From assembly GCA_964023275.1 (NCBI GenBank), contig OZ029927.1, positions 6,651,062 through 6,715,061 of the forward strand: a DNA stretch of 64,000 nucleotides, given 5' to 3'. The stretch comes from Norana najaformis. Its lineage: Eukaryota > Annelida > Clitellata > Crassiclitellata > Hormogastridae. Made by a program: the position numbers and the translations under genes. Of this stretch, positions 24,060 through 35,960 are shown in pieces (positions within the stretch are counted from its first letter, which is position 1; every line of letters starts with the position of its first letter). A model generated the notes under the pieces. That model did no database searches and was not told where the DNA came from. It saw nothing but the letters and a program-made list of their open reading frames with translations.

Positions 24060-25284
24060 AAAAGAAAACAAAAAAAAAATATCGAATCATGTTAACGCTT
24101 ACAAGGGCATAAGACCTCAAGAAAGTCGTTCGGTCGTCAACCACTTAAGACAGAAACCTCACGAAAACATGTTGAAGGCATTGCTTCAACGTGTCGCTCA
24201 AGAAACATTTTCAGCTGATTTTAAGACGCACCTTTTAGATCGTTTACATATTCGTGTTGAAGAGCCTTTGATAGTGAGGTTCCTAAAAGACCACATGCAA
24301 GCCTTCGGATACATTCACAGAATACACATAAAGATCAGCGACATTATTTTCACCGACTGAACAAAACAGTACTTACAGCGATCATAATTAATCGCAAGTA
24401 GTCATCGTAAACTGGACAATTTCTAAAGCGCAACTTAAAAGTTAAGCTTATTCAAGAGCACCGCATCGGGTCAGAGTGTTGTCCAGAGGTACTCTACGAA
24501 GAACAGCATCCGATTGCCAGGAGCTCAGGAGCGGAAGGAGACAGAGGAGCTGTGTTTAGATTGAGAGAAATGGGATTGCGGCCGATTTTATGCATCAGGG
24601 TCATGTTTCTTTCGAGGTTCAAAAGTTCAGAAAGTTCAGTAAATAAAGTGTCTTAGACTTAGAAAAATATTTCGAGCTGTTCATCTCATATCAAGGATTC
24701 GAACTATCACGTTGTAGATTTGCGTGACTACACAAGGACCAAGTAAGCGAGCTGTTATGGTTAATTTTAAGAGTTATTCTAGACAATAGGTGCTTTAGGA
24801 ACTGTTGTATCGGGCGCTACATAACTAAGTTTTAGTTTCATCATTAGCTCCGGGAAACCTTTACCCAAACGGAACTCTTTACAGCAATTATAGTTGACCC
24901 GGTCTGGTTATTGTAGTTTGGGAAGAGCTGTACAGAAATTGTTTCAGTTAATTATTACAGGCGAATGCAATCTCAGCCACTGTCGTGACTGAGAGCTAAC
25001 TGAAGATGAGGGTTTCATGGAATGGGTTAGTCTGGTGTGACCGCATTAGGTCAGTTATCCGTAGCCGTTTGGGAGATACAGCGTGGCTCAGGGCGACAGA
25101 GATTGATTATGAAACATTGATGGAGTTTGCAATGATAGAAGAGATGATAGAAGAAATATAGTCAGAGAAAGAATGCCAGACATTTGTTTGCGCTCGAATC
25201 AGTCATTAGTCGTCCTAAAGTCAGACAGAAGGACAGTCATCTGGATTCTGTTGGGCGGAGGATGGACTTAGATTAAACCCCGAG
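24060..25284. other. Meis intron sequence, unassigned
   Basis: A 63-codon plus frame at 24169-24360 is not recognised. No gene supported. Confidence 0.4.
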
Positions 25285-25378
25285 GTAGTAGTTTGAGTAG
25301 GTTAGGCTTTGCGTTGGTCGTCGGCCCTACTTCTTGGAACTGTTTGCCGAGTGACCTGCGGCGACTTGAACTTCTCTG

Positions 25379-25441
<63 letters not shown>

Positions 25442-25461
25442 TCCCTCTCTCTCTCTCTTTC

Positions 25462-25492
<31 letters not shown>

Positions 25493-25600
25493 TTTGAAGA
25501 CCAATGGTTCTGGATTATCGGGCAGGCAGCGCCTCTGACGAGACTATCTTGAAGAGGGGCTTTGTAAATTGTTGATTACGATTACGATTACGAATATATA
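25285..25600 (+). mobile_element. LINE family B 3' end with internal CT expansion
   Basis: Frame reads SRLGFALVVGPTSWNCLPSD then L-rich sequence where a (CT)n tract (25383-25438) has expanded inside the LINE. The tail is GAGGGGCTTTGTAAATTG and ATTACGATTACG. Diverged relative of the 20.7 and 47.4 kb copies. Confidence 0.75.
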
Positions 25601-25839
25601 GTTTCGGGGTTCTTTAGAAGTCGTAACGTTCTCGTCCAGTGTAATGTAGCTTATGCGAAATCTAACATGTACTCGAAAAAGAGTCGAAAGACATTCGTAT
25701 TCGAAGAAAGATAACAAAGCGATCTACAACCGAAGAATCCCAGAGAACCAGAAACAAGTGGCGTTTAATAGACCTAGTCGAATGTAAACGTTAGTCACAC
25801 TTTTAAATTCTAATGGACAGCCTTGTCACAGTACATTTG

Positions 25840-26060
25840 AGAGCTTCTTAGAAGGCGGTATACAAATGCTCAGGCACAACGTAATTAGGTCGTTATCAAG
25901 ACCCTAATATAGCGCCTTTTAGGTAGGCCGACTCACAAAGGCGATAGGACACGCCAAGTCAGCTTCAAGCGTAATTGCATCAGCACCATGAACGCCACCA
26001 AATTCAATAAATTCTGTTTGTCAGTTGTAACTAAACTCTTCTGAAAACAGCGCTATAAGA
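25840..26060. repeat. Cluster of short GGCGCTATA-type repeat tails
   Basis: Reversed tail CCTAATATAGCGCCTTTTAGG near 25905-25925, with AAGGCGGTATACAAATGCTC at 25852 and AGCGCTATAAGAAAG at 26049. The remaining sequence is not assigned. Confidence 0.45.
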
Positions 26061-26439
26061 AAGTTCGGTCGCTGCACCTAATAACATGACGTAAGTTGCT
26101 GGATATAGGGGTTGGCTGAACTGATCCGGCGAAATCCACTCACGAAATCCAATAAAATAAACGATCACTTCAATTTGGATTAAAGACTTTCTTGCGTCGG
26201 ACTCGGGCAACTGATCACAAAATCCGCCGCTTCCTGCTGCACGGAAAATAGCAAAAAATAAATCACGTTCTCCGTTCGCATCCACAAAGAACCACAAAAG
26301 AACAAGGCGGCGGCGGCGGTGGCGGTGGTGGCGGATACTTTTTGCCCGGCGGATACTTTCTTCGCAGCGACCAGTTTTCACCTGACAACCTCGGTGATGG
26401 ATGAAGTTGACTCGACGTGTCACCGCGATCGCAACCGGG

Positions 26440-26610
26440 CAAGTTAATCAGAGGGAAAACTGTGGAAGGGGAAATTTCAATAGGGGCATCGCGGCGTTGA
26501 CAGGCATTATTATGTTGAAGATAAAAGTGTGGGACCCCGAGTGACCCCCATCAGGAATGATCGATGACTGGCGTCCGGCCATCGGGGGCGAAAGCAGCGG
26601 CGCGGGCGGC
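26440..26610. promoter_or_regulatory. Candidate regulatory patch in Meis intron
   Basis: Non-repetitive, GC-rich patch with GCGTTGACAGGCATTATTAT (TGACAG at 26498-26503, the core Meis/TALE site) and TGATCGATGA at 26548. Conservation cannot be judged without another genome. Low confidence. Confidence 0.2.
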
Positions 26611-26857
26611 GAATAACTTCATTGTTTACAGCGACCGGTTCACGATTCAACGACGCCACGATTCAATCGGACCATGTGCTAGGAGGATATATTACACGCC
26701 GCCCAGAAGACCCACCGACCGACCTCCTGTCGACACACCCTCAGGCCTCCAGATATGCGCTACAAAAATTGGCCCGTTACATTACGTTGCATGGAAAGCG
26801 TGCAGCCAATACACCTTTTAGAACCCAATAGAAAATTCCCATAGACTTCAGAAGATG

Positions 26858-27381
26858 TGCTGCCTACCCTGGCTTCCTTTGCTACCCCGGCTTCCCTTGC
26901 GACCCTGGCTTCCCTTGCTACCCAGGCTTCCCTTGCTACCTTGGCTTCACTTGCTACCCAGGCTTCTCTTGCTACCCAGACTTCCCTTGCTACCCAGGCT
27001 TCCCTTGCTACCTTGGCTTCACTTGCTACCCAGGCTTCCCTTGCTACCCCGGCTTCCCTTGCGACCCTGGCTTCCCTTGCTACCCAGGCTTCCCTTGCTA
27101 CCTTGGCTTCCCTTGCTACCCAGGCTTCCCTTGCTACCCAGGCTTCCCTTGCTACCTTGGCTTCCCTTGCTACCTTGGCTTCCCTTGCTACCCAGGCTTC
27201 CCTTGCTACCTTGGCTTCACTTGCTACCCAGGCTTCCCTTGCTACCCAGGCTTCCCTTGCTACCCAGGCTTCCCTTGCTACCCAGGCTTCCCTTGCTACC
27301 CAGCTTCCCTTGCTACCCAGGCTTCCCTTGCTACCCAGGCTTCCCTTGCTACCCAGGCTTCCCTTGCTACCCAGGCTTCCC
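26858..27381. repeat. 18-bp minisatellite, about 29 copies
   Basis: The unit is CTTCCCTTGCTACCCAGG with few variants (CTTGG, CCCCGG, GCGACC). Eighteen is a multiple of three, so frames run through as hexapeptide repeats (LPLLPR on plus, REAWVA on minus). Lies about 140 bp from the 27524 exon, on the side downstream of its donor. Not a gene. Confidence 0.95.
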
Positions 27382-27523
27382 GGATTCTGAACTGGCATAG
27401 AAATCACGATCCGGCTGTTTTAACCATGATGTGCGCTTTTACCGAAGTAGCTGACAACATGTAGGGCAGCAAGAGTAGGTCGTCTGTCTTAGATCTGAGA
27501 GGAAATGATGCGAATCTGCTTAC

Positions 27524-27595
27524 CGGGCGCTCTCATCATTTGCTGACTGTCCATATAGAGACTGGCAATGTCTGGGCTATAGACGCTTGGAGGAC
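27524..27595 (-). CDS. Meis: Meis exon: YSPD...MDSQQMMRAPG segment
   Basis: 72 nt, phase 1 at both ends. Acceptor GATGTTTTAG at 27596, donor CCCG/GTAAGCAG at 27523. Joined to the upstream G it reads G-PPSVYSPDIASLYMDSQQMM-RAPG. This corresponds to the vertebrate Meis segment with YNPD/YSPE, MDGQQHM and RAPG just after the homeodomain. In vertebrates the splice choice after RAPG decides between a short C-terminus and the long one ending DIHAQ. The exon is symmetrical, so its omission would also keep frame. Confidence 0.9.
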
Positions 27596-27599
27596 CTAA

Positions 27600-29300
27600 A
27601 ACATCAAATGTATTCACAAGCATCAGCAACCAGTCCCTGCATCTTCCTTTCATTCGTTCATGCATTCATTCGCTCATTCGTTCGTTCATTCCGAGTACTT
27701 ATATAGCAACTTCGGTTATCCTTCCTTATAAGGTCTGTGCGTTCAAGAGGTAAGGTCATAAGGTCAGGTAATACCTCCTTCTCCAATAGTTCTCAAGAGG
27801 TGTGGTCTGAAAGGTATCGTTAACCTCGAATAACAGCATAATGCAATTAATATAAACATAAAGGTACATTTGGGAAAACCTGTCTTTTCTTAGGTCTGCT
27901 ATTAACGACGGATTCGACCGCTGCTGATGCGTTGGTTCTAACGCTAAAGGTCTTTCGTTTGAGGTACAGATGCAAAAGCAGCACAAACAGGGCAACGTTT
28001 CCTCGTGGATTATTAAGTGTAACGATGACTTGTCCATTGTCCGGGTCACACGAAGCGCGGGAATTTGAATATAGCTGGCGGACCGGTGAAGGGCCAACAC
28101 TACTTCAGGATTTGCCTCTGCAAGCGACCGCCCTACTGCGTAAGTATTTCGAAAATTATATACAGCTGCGTTCGAGTATCTCTTGAAGTCGTTAAGTTCT
28201 CAACTGCGTGTATACTGTTGACTTCATCTGCATTTAGTAGACGAAGAGTGGATCGGCTTATAACGTCTAGAGCCGAGCGACAGCAAGAACAACACGCAGT
28301 TAGAGATACTGTGATCTCAAGAGCTACTAAGAGCTTGTCAGCGTAACTCTGGATCATCGTACATGGGATTAATTCTAGTGGAGGGACGTGCGGCGCTACT
28401 GGTCTCTCGATCTCACAGCGGAACAACTATCACTCGATTAGTCTATGAGGCAGAACAACACTTGTCACGGACCTTTCGAACAAGATGATTCAATATTTCC
28501 GTCGCTAAGTTCTCAGTTTGCTGTCTTCAATAGTACGCTCACTTATCGCACTTATTATTATTAAGAAGCGCTCTCAGCTTGGCATGTATCTTAGGAAGTA
28601 CACTCGATCATGTATCTTAGGAAGTACACTCGATCACCACACATTAAAATTTAAAAATATTCTTAGTTTGTCATCTTACGAATTATAATCAATCACCATA
28701 CGTTATTCTCTTACAAAGTACAGTCAATTATCTCCGACTAATATGAAGAGTTGATGATGTTACGAACATTCTTCAATACGCAACAAACTACAGCTATCAA
28801 TGGACATATGTCTAAGCAGAATTATAAATTGTAGCAGAAAAACACAGAATCTGCGTCAGCGAGACCAACTTATTTAACTGAAATGATGTGACAGAACATT
28901 AAACTGCGATGTAGAAATTCATAGCAATCGAAGAACAGTTGCATCTAGACGAGGATATTTAATTGGCTGAGTGGATATGGTCGCCAAGAGACGCAAATTC
29001 AATTAAGCTCAACTTTCTAACAGATTCGCTGCTGGCTGACCATCTGCGATCAGCCGGTCAACCTGAGAGTCCAGTGAAATCAGGTCTCACGCAGGAGCTA
29101 ACGAAGGAGCCTTTTAAAATTAATGTCTCCTCCTGCAGCAACAGCTGATACTGCAGAGTGGCTACGACTGTATCAGACATAAACTGTCCTGTTCATAGCA
29201 CATACCGATTGTTGCCTACTGCCAGAGAATACTGTCTTATTACTACAAAAGGCTACATTAAATGTCTAGCAACGGCTGTGCATTTAACCAGATACTTAAA
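27600..29300. other. Meis intron sequence, unassigned
   Basis: Open frames near 27756-28426 overlap on both strands without recognisable domains. A 26-bp direct duplication (ATGTATCTTAGGAAGTACAC) occurs at 28584 and 28610. Confidence 0.4.
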
Positions 29301-29309
29301 TGTACTTGC

Positions 29310-29368
29310 CGGCTCTGTTGGACTGATCGATCATTGGTTGAACTATTCGTCGTCGTGCGTTTATAAAC
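29310..29368 (-). CDS. Meis: Meis exon: WFINARRR recognition helix, GC donor
   Basis: 59 nt, starting with the last base of the Trp codon and ending one base into a Gly codon. Acceptor TTTGAAG at 29369-29370. Encodes FINARRRIVQPMIDQSNRA: the DNA-contacting helix with N51 and R53, then the QPMIDQSNR tail typical of Meis. The donor reads GCC G/GCAAGTAC, so it is a GC rather than GT splice donor. The nearby GT at 29305-29304 would give phase 2 and break the frame to all downstream exons, which start in phase 1. The exon is separated from its 5' neighbour by about 15.95 kb, so a very long intron splits the W48 codon. Confidence 0.93.
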
Positions 29369-29439
29369 CTTCAAACAAACAAACAACAAACAAGCGTTGG
29401 AATCGCAAGAAACTGCGAATGAAGACAAAAGACAGTTCG

Positions 29440-29750
29440 CTGCTAAGAAAACAACTGCGCTGAAGGAAGTCTTTAAAAGAAAACTCTCATGGTTTGTTCA
29501 GGTGGAAAGAATGTCATTTCACTCAGCTACGACTCTGAAAGCACTGCTTGCAAGACATATAAAGAAAAGAGAAACAACCGAAGACAACTTGGGCAACGCT
29601 AATCGACAACACCAATGAAGACAGAACAGGACTTGGATTAATGACAAGAAAGACACCGGAGCTGAAAGAAACCTACAGAATGAAGTTCATTCATTCGAAC
29701 CCATCACCGTCAAACGGTTGGCGTCAGGAACTGACGATAACAATGAAAAG
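29440..29750 (+). mobile_element. Non-LTR retrotransposon C-terminal fragment
   Basis: Plus frames read KRKLSWFVQVERMSFHSA, then TWINDKKD and NGWRQEL after breaks. This is the W.GHV.RM...W.D.I..D...R..WR pattern found at the C-terminus of many non-LTR elements (RTE/CR1-like). Short and frame-broken. Confidence 0.5.
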
Positions 29751-29985
29751 ACGAATTAGGAGGAGAAGCAGTAGGACAGACGGAAGAAGAGGAAAAGAAG
29801 CAGTAAGAGAAGGAAGGAGAGGAAGAGGAGAAGAAGCAGTACGAGAAGGAAGAGGAGAAGGAGGAGGAGAAGCAGTAAGAGAAGGAAGAGGAGAAGGAGG
29901 AGGAGAAGCAGTAAGAGTAGGAAGGAGAGGAATAAGAGGAGAAGCATTAAGAGAAAGAATAAAAAGAAGAGGAGCAGGAAGACGT
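29750..29985. repeat. GA-rich purine tract with AGGAGAAG repeats
   Basis: Almost all-purine plus strand with GAGAAGGAAGAGGAGAAG repeats. Both strands are open (Arg/Glu/Gly or Leu/Phe), an artefact of composition. Confidence 0.9.
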
Positions 29986-29989
29986 GTTA

Positions 29990-31300
29990 ACTAATTAACA
30001 GAAAAACGCATGCCTATTAATTATAACAGAACATTTCTATGCTCTGTCCATGGCAGGCAAGGCATGCAGAATTGGTTTCTCATAAAAACTGATGAAATGT
30101 AAACGCATTCCTCTCCAGTCGACTACAAAGCTACGTAGCTATCACAGTGACAAGCAACGGTTTTCAGAACTTGCTGTTTTGTCTGGGTCTTATTTTATGA
30201 GATCCTTAAACCTTCCTTTATATCAATATCCAAATACCACATTAGACATGTTTTACAACGAAGGTCACATCAGCTTGACTCTGACCAGCCTCTGCATCTT
30301 ACTTTCATTCATTCATGCATTCATTTGTTCATTCATTCGTTCATTCTGAGTAGTCATATATCGCATCTTCAATATATTAGACACATATCATGTGCTGACT
30401 TTAGGTAACATCAGCTGAACTCTGAACATTTAATAGAGCAAGCATTCAAATAAAAACTGACGCACACAGAAACAGTGTCTAGTCAAATGATGAGTCATTC
30501 TGAAGAGACAAACCGAGACATACATTACAGTAGAGCGTCAAATCATACGAAAGGCAGCTGAACGGGTGCCATGAGGAAAAAAGCGAAACGTTTTGGGAAA
30601 TGTATCTTCGATAATCTGAACCATTGGTGTGGGAAGGAGAAGTTCTCCGTTCCTCTCTGAATCGCACCCTACAGCCGAGACATCTATTACAGCAGAGCGT
30701 CAAATCATATAAGCGCCAATTGCTTCACCGGAGATCCACTATGCGGTCGGCGACCGTCGGCGCAGACTCTACCTGCCACAGCCTGCGTCTACCAGTCTAC
30801 CGACCGACCGACCGACCGACCGAGGCCGAGCAATATCTGCTGATCCCCGATGCAATTATTTCGATGTGCCTTCTTAGCCGGGGCAAAAACCTTGGCTGGC
30901 TGCGCGTAAGCTAGCAGCATTAGACGCATAGAGCGCTCGGAAGATGGCGTGCGTCTAGCGAGGCTAATTGGGTGGATAAGTTAAACAAATGTGTAAAGTG
31001 TCGGCGTCAAACGGGTTCAAAGGGGGGACCAACGGATCCGTCGTCCTGTCAGGCGCCCGATTGGCTCTGACCGAATGGAAAATAGTGAGATAGGGACGGA
31101 ACGAAGGTTAATTCAATCGCGGAGAACGAAACTTTTAACAATTATAATGGGCTCAGTTGCCGGGAAACAACGCGGATCTTCTCGACACAGAGACACAGAC
31201 AGAATCAAATTTAGTCCGGATTTCTCGTCTGACGTGAGCCATTTCTTCGGATCAATATAGGAGCACGTCAGCCGAAAATGTGAATAAATCCAGACAAGCC
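29990..31300. other. Long Meis intron, unassigned
   Basis: A diverged direct repeat, ATTACAGTAGAGCGTCAAATC at 30526 and ATTACAGCAGAGCGTCAAATC at 30686, spaced about 160 bp, lies here. (ACCG)n occurs at 30800-30822. No gene seen. Confidence 0.45.
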
Positions 31301-31339
31301 GCAGACGCACAGACACACACACAGCCACACGCCGACACG

Positions 31340-31340
31340 G

Positions 31341-31378
<38 letters not shown>

Positions 31379-31428
31379 ACGCAACCATCCACACGCCGAC
31401 ACGGCCACACACACACACACACACACAT
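31340..31428. repeat. Two CA microsatellites
   Basis: (AC)n at 31344-31372 and 31408-31426, each preceded by CACGCCGACACGGCCAC; the block is itself duplicated. Confidence 0.95.
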
Positions 31429-31559
31429 CCTGCATAGACGAGCGCACATAGACAGACGAGTAGAACAAATGCTCTGTCCAGATAGCAAAGCAAGTCCATA
31501 TTATTTCAAGAGACTTCTCTTGCAGCCGTCAATTCGACGGAACAGTTCGCCAGTTTGAT

Positions 31560-32540
31560 TGCTCTTTCAAAGATGTGATTAGTTCGCAAATCTAATCTAA
31601 ATTCCGTCATTTCTCAGTATCACATCAAACAGCAGCTGATTCACCAGCATTTCACTAAATCAAATCCCACTACCACTTCTCCCTAACTTCAAATCCTAGA
31701 TCCGCCCTGGTAAGAAAAATGAGAAGTTGTATCTTTGCTCGAGCCTCCATGACACGACCATTCTGCTCATTAAAGTAGGATTCTGACAAAAAAATTCGAT
31801 TCCTTTTTTGTCCGGTTTCACATTCTGTACTTTCACGAACTGGTAACCACACCGTGTTTTCAAGAAACTAGAATAACACAAGCATCTCCTCAGGATGCCG
31901 GACTAAAAAAACTCTGCCCAACAAAGATTTAATTTCTACCCAGAATTATTTGTCGAAGTGCATACATAATTTCTAGATTTTAATTAAAAATTATTAATAA
32001 TAGGGAGAAAACTTTCGTTTGGTTTTTAATCCAAATGGTTGGGCCTACAAGCGCGACGTCTCTGAACTTCATGTGAACTTCGTTTACATCCGTTTAAACA
32101 AATTCTCCTAGAATTCCTGTGAAGCGTCTGTGCTGTGGCCAAGTCTCTGATTTCAACGATAATCAATTAGGCCCCAACGAGACTAGAATCTGACGGCAGC
32201 TGCGTCTGATTTTGACTTGGGTGACGTGTAGCCTCTTGGAACCTCACCCGTCTCAACAACGGCTGAACGAATGCCTGCGACGGACGAACGCAAATCAGAC
32301 TCAGTTTTAAGACGGCTCTCTCTGTAGAAACGCCATCCACAGTTTGCGCTAAAAATAAAGCGTTGTAGGTGGAATCTTAATCGAAAACTGGCGTATTGGT
32401 GATTAAACGAAGTAAAAAATAATTCTCTCCGTTGCTAATTATTATCGTCGCACGGAGATGCAAAGTCCTTAGTGTAGGCAGGATCAGTACTTCGTAATCG
32501 TAGTAATCATTTAGTTAATGCGATCTGTGTTTGTTTAATT
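31560..32540. other. Long Meis intron, unassigned
   Basis: AT-rich; no repeat family or gene recognised. Confidence 0.4.
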
Positions 32541-32790
32541 CAGCCTGGAGGTGATAATGTTTTCTTCGGCTTTCATCCGCAGCAGTCATTAAAGGCCAAA
32601 TAAGCGGGCAATGATAGTTGGCATGAAAGGCGACGGGAGTTGGCGGACACCTGGCCTTTCGTAGTCGTTCTGGCGGCAACGGTCCTATGGTCTTCGGTCT
32701 GGCGCCGTTGCCGTTTAGGGCGGGACAATGATTAGAGCCTTTTCGAGCGGCATGGAGGAGATCCAGGTGTTTCATTCCGAACGACAGTCA
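32540..32790. promoter_or_regulatory. Candidate conserved-type non-coding patch
   Basis: Non-repetitive sequence of balanced composition inside the homeodomain-splitting intron, with GGTGATAATG, AGTCATTAAAGGCCAAATAA, CACCTG and ACAATGATTAG motifs. An 86-codon minus frame (32775-32515) has no recognised domain. Chosen by appearance only. Confidence 0.2.
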
Positions 32791-32879
32791 TTTGGTTTTA
32801 CCAAAGGAACAATGAGGCATTCAGAGTAATCATAGTCGTCGTCTTTACGGAGTCAATACTACTCATCCTCTTCTTCATT

Positions 32880-33150
32880 CTCATCTCATCCCTCCGTCTC
32901 TTTCTCTTTGTCTCTGTGTCTGTCTTCTTGTCTCTGTCTCTCTGTCTCTCTCTCGTCGTCTGTAGCTGTCTTCTTGTTCAATCTGCCACTTCTTTTCGGC
33001 GTCTTTTCCTGCTCATGCAATCATGCGTTTTTCTTCTATCATTCATTGCTCCTCCTCCTCCTCCTGATCATCCTCCTCTTCCACCACTTTCTCCTCCTCC
33101 TCCTCCTCCTCCTCCTCCTCCTCCTCCTCCTCCTCCTCCTCCTCAGGTCA
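32880..33150. repeat. CTC trinucleotide and GTCT repeats
   Basis: TCTCTGTCTC-rich start, then (CTC)n at 33050-33143. Poly-Leu/Pro/Ser frames are artefacts. Confidence 0.95.
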
Positions 33151-33814
33151 ACATCAACGCTGCTACCAACCTTTTTATGCTACTATTTCCCCACAGTATT
33201 GCCTTATTTTTTACCAGTATACCACACCGCCGCCACCTCCACCATTTCTTCCACCCACCACCAAACCTCCATCTCTACCACCGCCAACCACACACGCGCA
33301 CACACACACAAACCAACAATACCAAACCACAACCACCATTTCCACCACAAACACAAACAAACACCTGAACATATGTAATCATAATCGTAATCGTAAACTC
33401 GATATTTCTGCAGCACCCAACGAAAGCTAAGTCGCGAGAACCAGATTATTCACAGGCGCTCAGTCAGAACAAAATTTTTAGGCAAGAATGATTCGGTTCT
33501 AAGTCAAAATCCAAGAGTCAGGCAGGCAGACAGTCAGACGGCTACGATGTGTTATGTTTGAAATTGGATTTCCAAGACACGTAAAGACGATGAATCGGAT
33601 ATGATCCGCAGAAGGGAATGATTTCCAGTTTTGAGTGGAAGACACACACGTGCACCCACACCACCACTGTAATCGTAATCTTACACTGTAAACTCGGCAC
33701 TTAGCGCCGAAGCAAATTCGGAAGAGCAATCCGATTTCCCGGAGCACCTCATGTCTTAGTGAGTTACCTCTTCAACTTCAGTTCAAGCGAAGACTGTTAC
33801 ACAGAAGATAGAGA

Positions 33815-34045
33815 CCAGACAGGCAGACAGACAGACAGACAAATAGATCAACACAAAGAATGAAAGACAGACAGACAAGCAGACAGACAAGCAAACGGAT
33901 AGATAGACAGATTAACAGTGAGGCAGACGAGAAAGTCTAAATAAAATGCGCAGACAGACAGACAGAGGCGGTAATGTCAGTGAACTGTACAGAAGGCAGG
34001 CAGGCAGGCAGAGAGACAGACAGGCAAACACACCATCTAGACAGA
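33815..34045. repeat. ACAG/GCAG tetranucleotide patches
   Basis: Repeated ACAGACAG blocks, plus a duplicated GGCGGTAATGTCAGTGAACT at 33967 and 34050. Confidence 0.85.
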
Positions 34046-34526
34046 CAGGCGCGGTAATGTCAGTGAACTGCACTTGGCGAAAACTATTATCGGGCGAGAT
34101 GTTATTAATTGAGCTTGTAGACGTGTTGACAGAGTAGAAGCCTCGCGAGGCTCATCCGTCTGCCGAACGCTCGTTCTCCGTTTCGCGATCCGGAAACGGT
34201 ACTGGTTCTCCGCTTGGCAGGAACTGGTCTGAAGCATTCTTACTGATAACGGGGGTTCAGAGGGAAGGTCAAGAGAGGTTGGCGAGCAGCCAGCAGATGC
34301 ATGAAAAGCCTGTCATGCACGATCGCGACAAGCATCGATCTATGCAGCACTGACAACCGTAGTAACAACGTTGACATCGGATGTCTTTTGGAAGGCGACG
34401 GCTCGTCGCTTAGAATAACACGGCGACGGAAGAAGCAAGAGACGGCATACAAGAAAAGACCCGATCAAAAGGCCAGCATTCGTCCGATCTCCGATCTCCA
34501 CTTATAAATACATCTGGACAACTGCA

Positions 34527-34590
34527 GAATACACTTGTGCCGATTGTTGCGACTCATATATGAGGCGCATCCATCGGCACAAGTGTATTC
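34527..34590. repeat. 64-bp near-perfect palindrome (hairpin)
   Basis: Arms GAATACACTTGTGCCGAT (34527-34544) and ATCGGCACAAGTGTATTC (34573-34590) are exact reverse complements. The centre is the palindrome CTCATATATGAG (34553-34564), and the linking 8-mers pair at 5 of 8 positions. As RNA either strand folds into a hairpin of about 30 bp. Could be a small-RNA precursor, a tiny palindromic transposon remnant or an extrusion-prone site. Confidence 0.9.
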
Positions 34591-35039
34591 TATATTCATT
34601 CACGCCTCTTGATCCCGTGAAATAAAAATAATTCAGACGTGTTGGGCGAAGTTCACGAGGAGCACACCCCTCCGGATGTCATGTTTTAAATTTTCTGTCG
34701 TATTTTTAAAACAAAATTCTCTTTTTAACAACTAACTAATCGATTTTAGCAGGTGAATTTTAATTTTCTGAATAATTTTGTCTTTTTCTACTGATGAGAT
34801 AAGTTTTCATTATTTTTCTTGTTTGCACTGATTCACATCCCGTTAGTGATGTGGGCGATGGGCGATGGGCGTCGGGATCTGTGTTTTCTGACTTTATGGT
34901 CCCAGCAGGTTCCCAACCCCAATCTCTCAATTTATGGTTATAGGTCCATACTAACATTGGCTGGCACTCTTCTATTTGTCTGCGTTAATGATCGCCCATG
35001 AACTGAAGAGCTACTCGTTTCTTATTTAGGTCACGCCTT

Positions 35040-35650
35040 TTTACTTGCTTCTTACTGTATCACAAGGCAAGCCCGCAGAATCTCTAAAGAATTCAGAACC
35101 TCTCTTTGGCTAGAGCTATGACTCATGCGTCCAAATACGTCCGAATTACCTGGAAAAACCTTCGCAAAGTCAGGAAAAGTTAGTTTGCGAGAAAAACGCT
35201 CGGAAGACAAGAAGGGATAAGATGTGTCAAAATGAGTTCGTTTTGGCCGCATAAGTCCTTTTGAAGAGTTACGCTTAGTATTTTTATATAGCTGTAACAT
35301 ATAACCTCTGTTCTTAAATCTTTGCATTGGTTTCCTGTTCAGCAAAGGATTTCTTTAAAATTGGGGCTTATAGTTTATAAAACATTGAACTCTGGCCAAC
35401 CACAATACTTACAATCAGTTATCATTCCTCTCACCTATCGTCATTCAATCAAGTTATCCGATTGCCATTCTCTTCCGTTACCTAAGACTAGAGAATTGTT
35501 CTTGGTGGACGAGCTTTTTCGGTTGCTGGGCGTAGATTTTGAAAATCTCTTCCTGTATCTGTTGTTCTGCTCAATCTCTTGTGTCATTGCATTCTCAACT
35601 TATGACATCTCTTTTTCAAACTGCTTATCCCCGTAAGAAGTTGCAAATTA
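35040..35650 (+). mobile_element. LINE fragment, CR1/L2-like C-terminus
   Basis: The frame at 35322-35636 reads MHWFPVQQRISLKLGLIVYK, TLNSGQPQYLQSVIIP and LPKTRELFLVDELFRLLG. This matches the LHWLPV..RI.FK..L..YK.L....P.YL block and the following C-terminal block of CR1/L2 reverse transcriptases. Upstream (from 35040) the RNSL.RAMTHASKY block is frame-shifted. Tail AATTACAATTACAG. Confidence 0.8.
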
Positions 35651-35799
35651 CAATTACAGTTACTGCCGACGCTTTTGATATATTGCACTGTTTTATTCTA
35701 ATTGCGAATGTAATGTACGATTGTTTCATTCTAACTGTCATTGCTCCAAACGTTGGAGATTGCTTTAAAAACATTTGGAACATAAACCAGATTAAGTGG

Positions 35800-35960
35800 T
35801 GGTAATGGTGGTGTTGGTGGTGGTGGTGGTGGTGGTGGTGGTGGTGATGATGATGATGATGAACTACGATAGTGATGAGGGTGATGACGACGACGATGAT
35901 GATGATAATGATTATGATGATGAAGATGGTTGATTCTGATGATTTCGACGACTATAACAA
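35800..35960. repeat. GGT and GAT trinucleotide repeats
   Basis: (GGT)n at about 35805-35846 followed by (GAT)n and imperfect GATGACGAC repeats. Confidence 0.9.
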
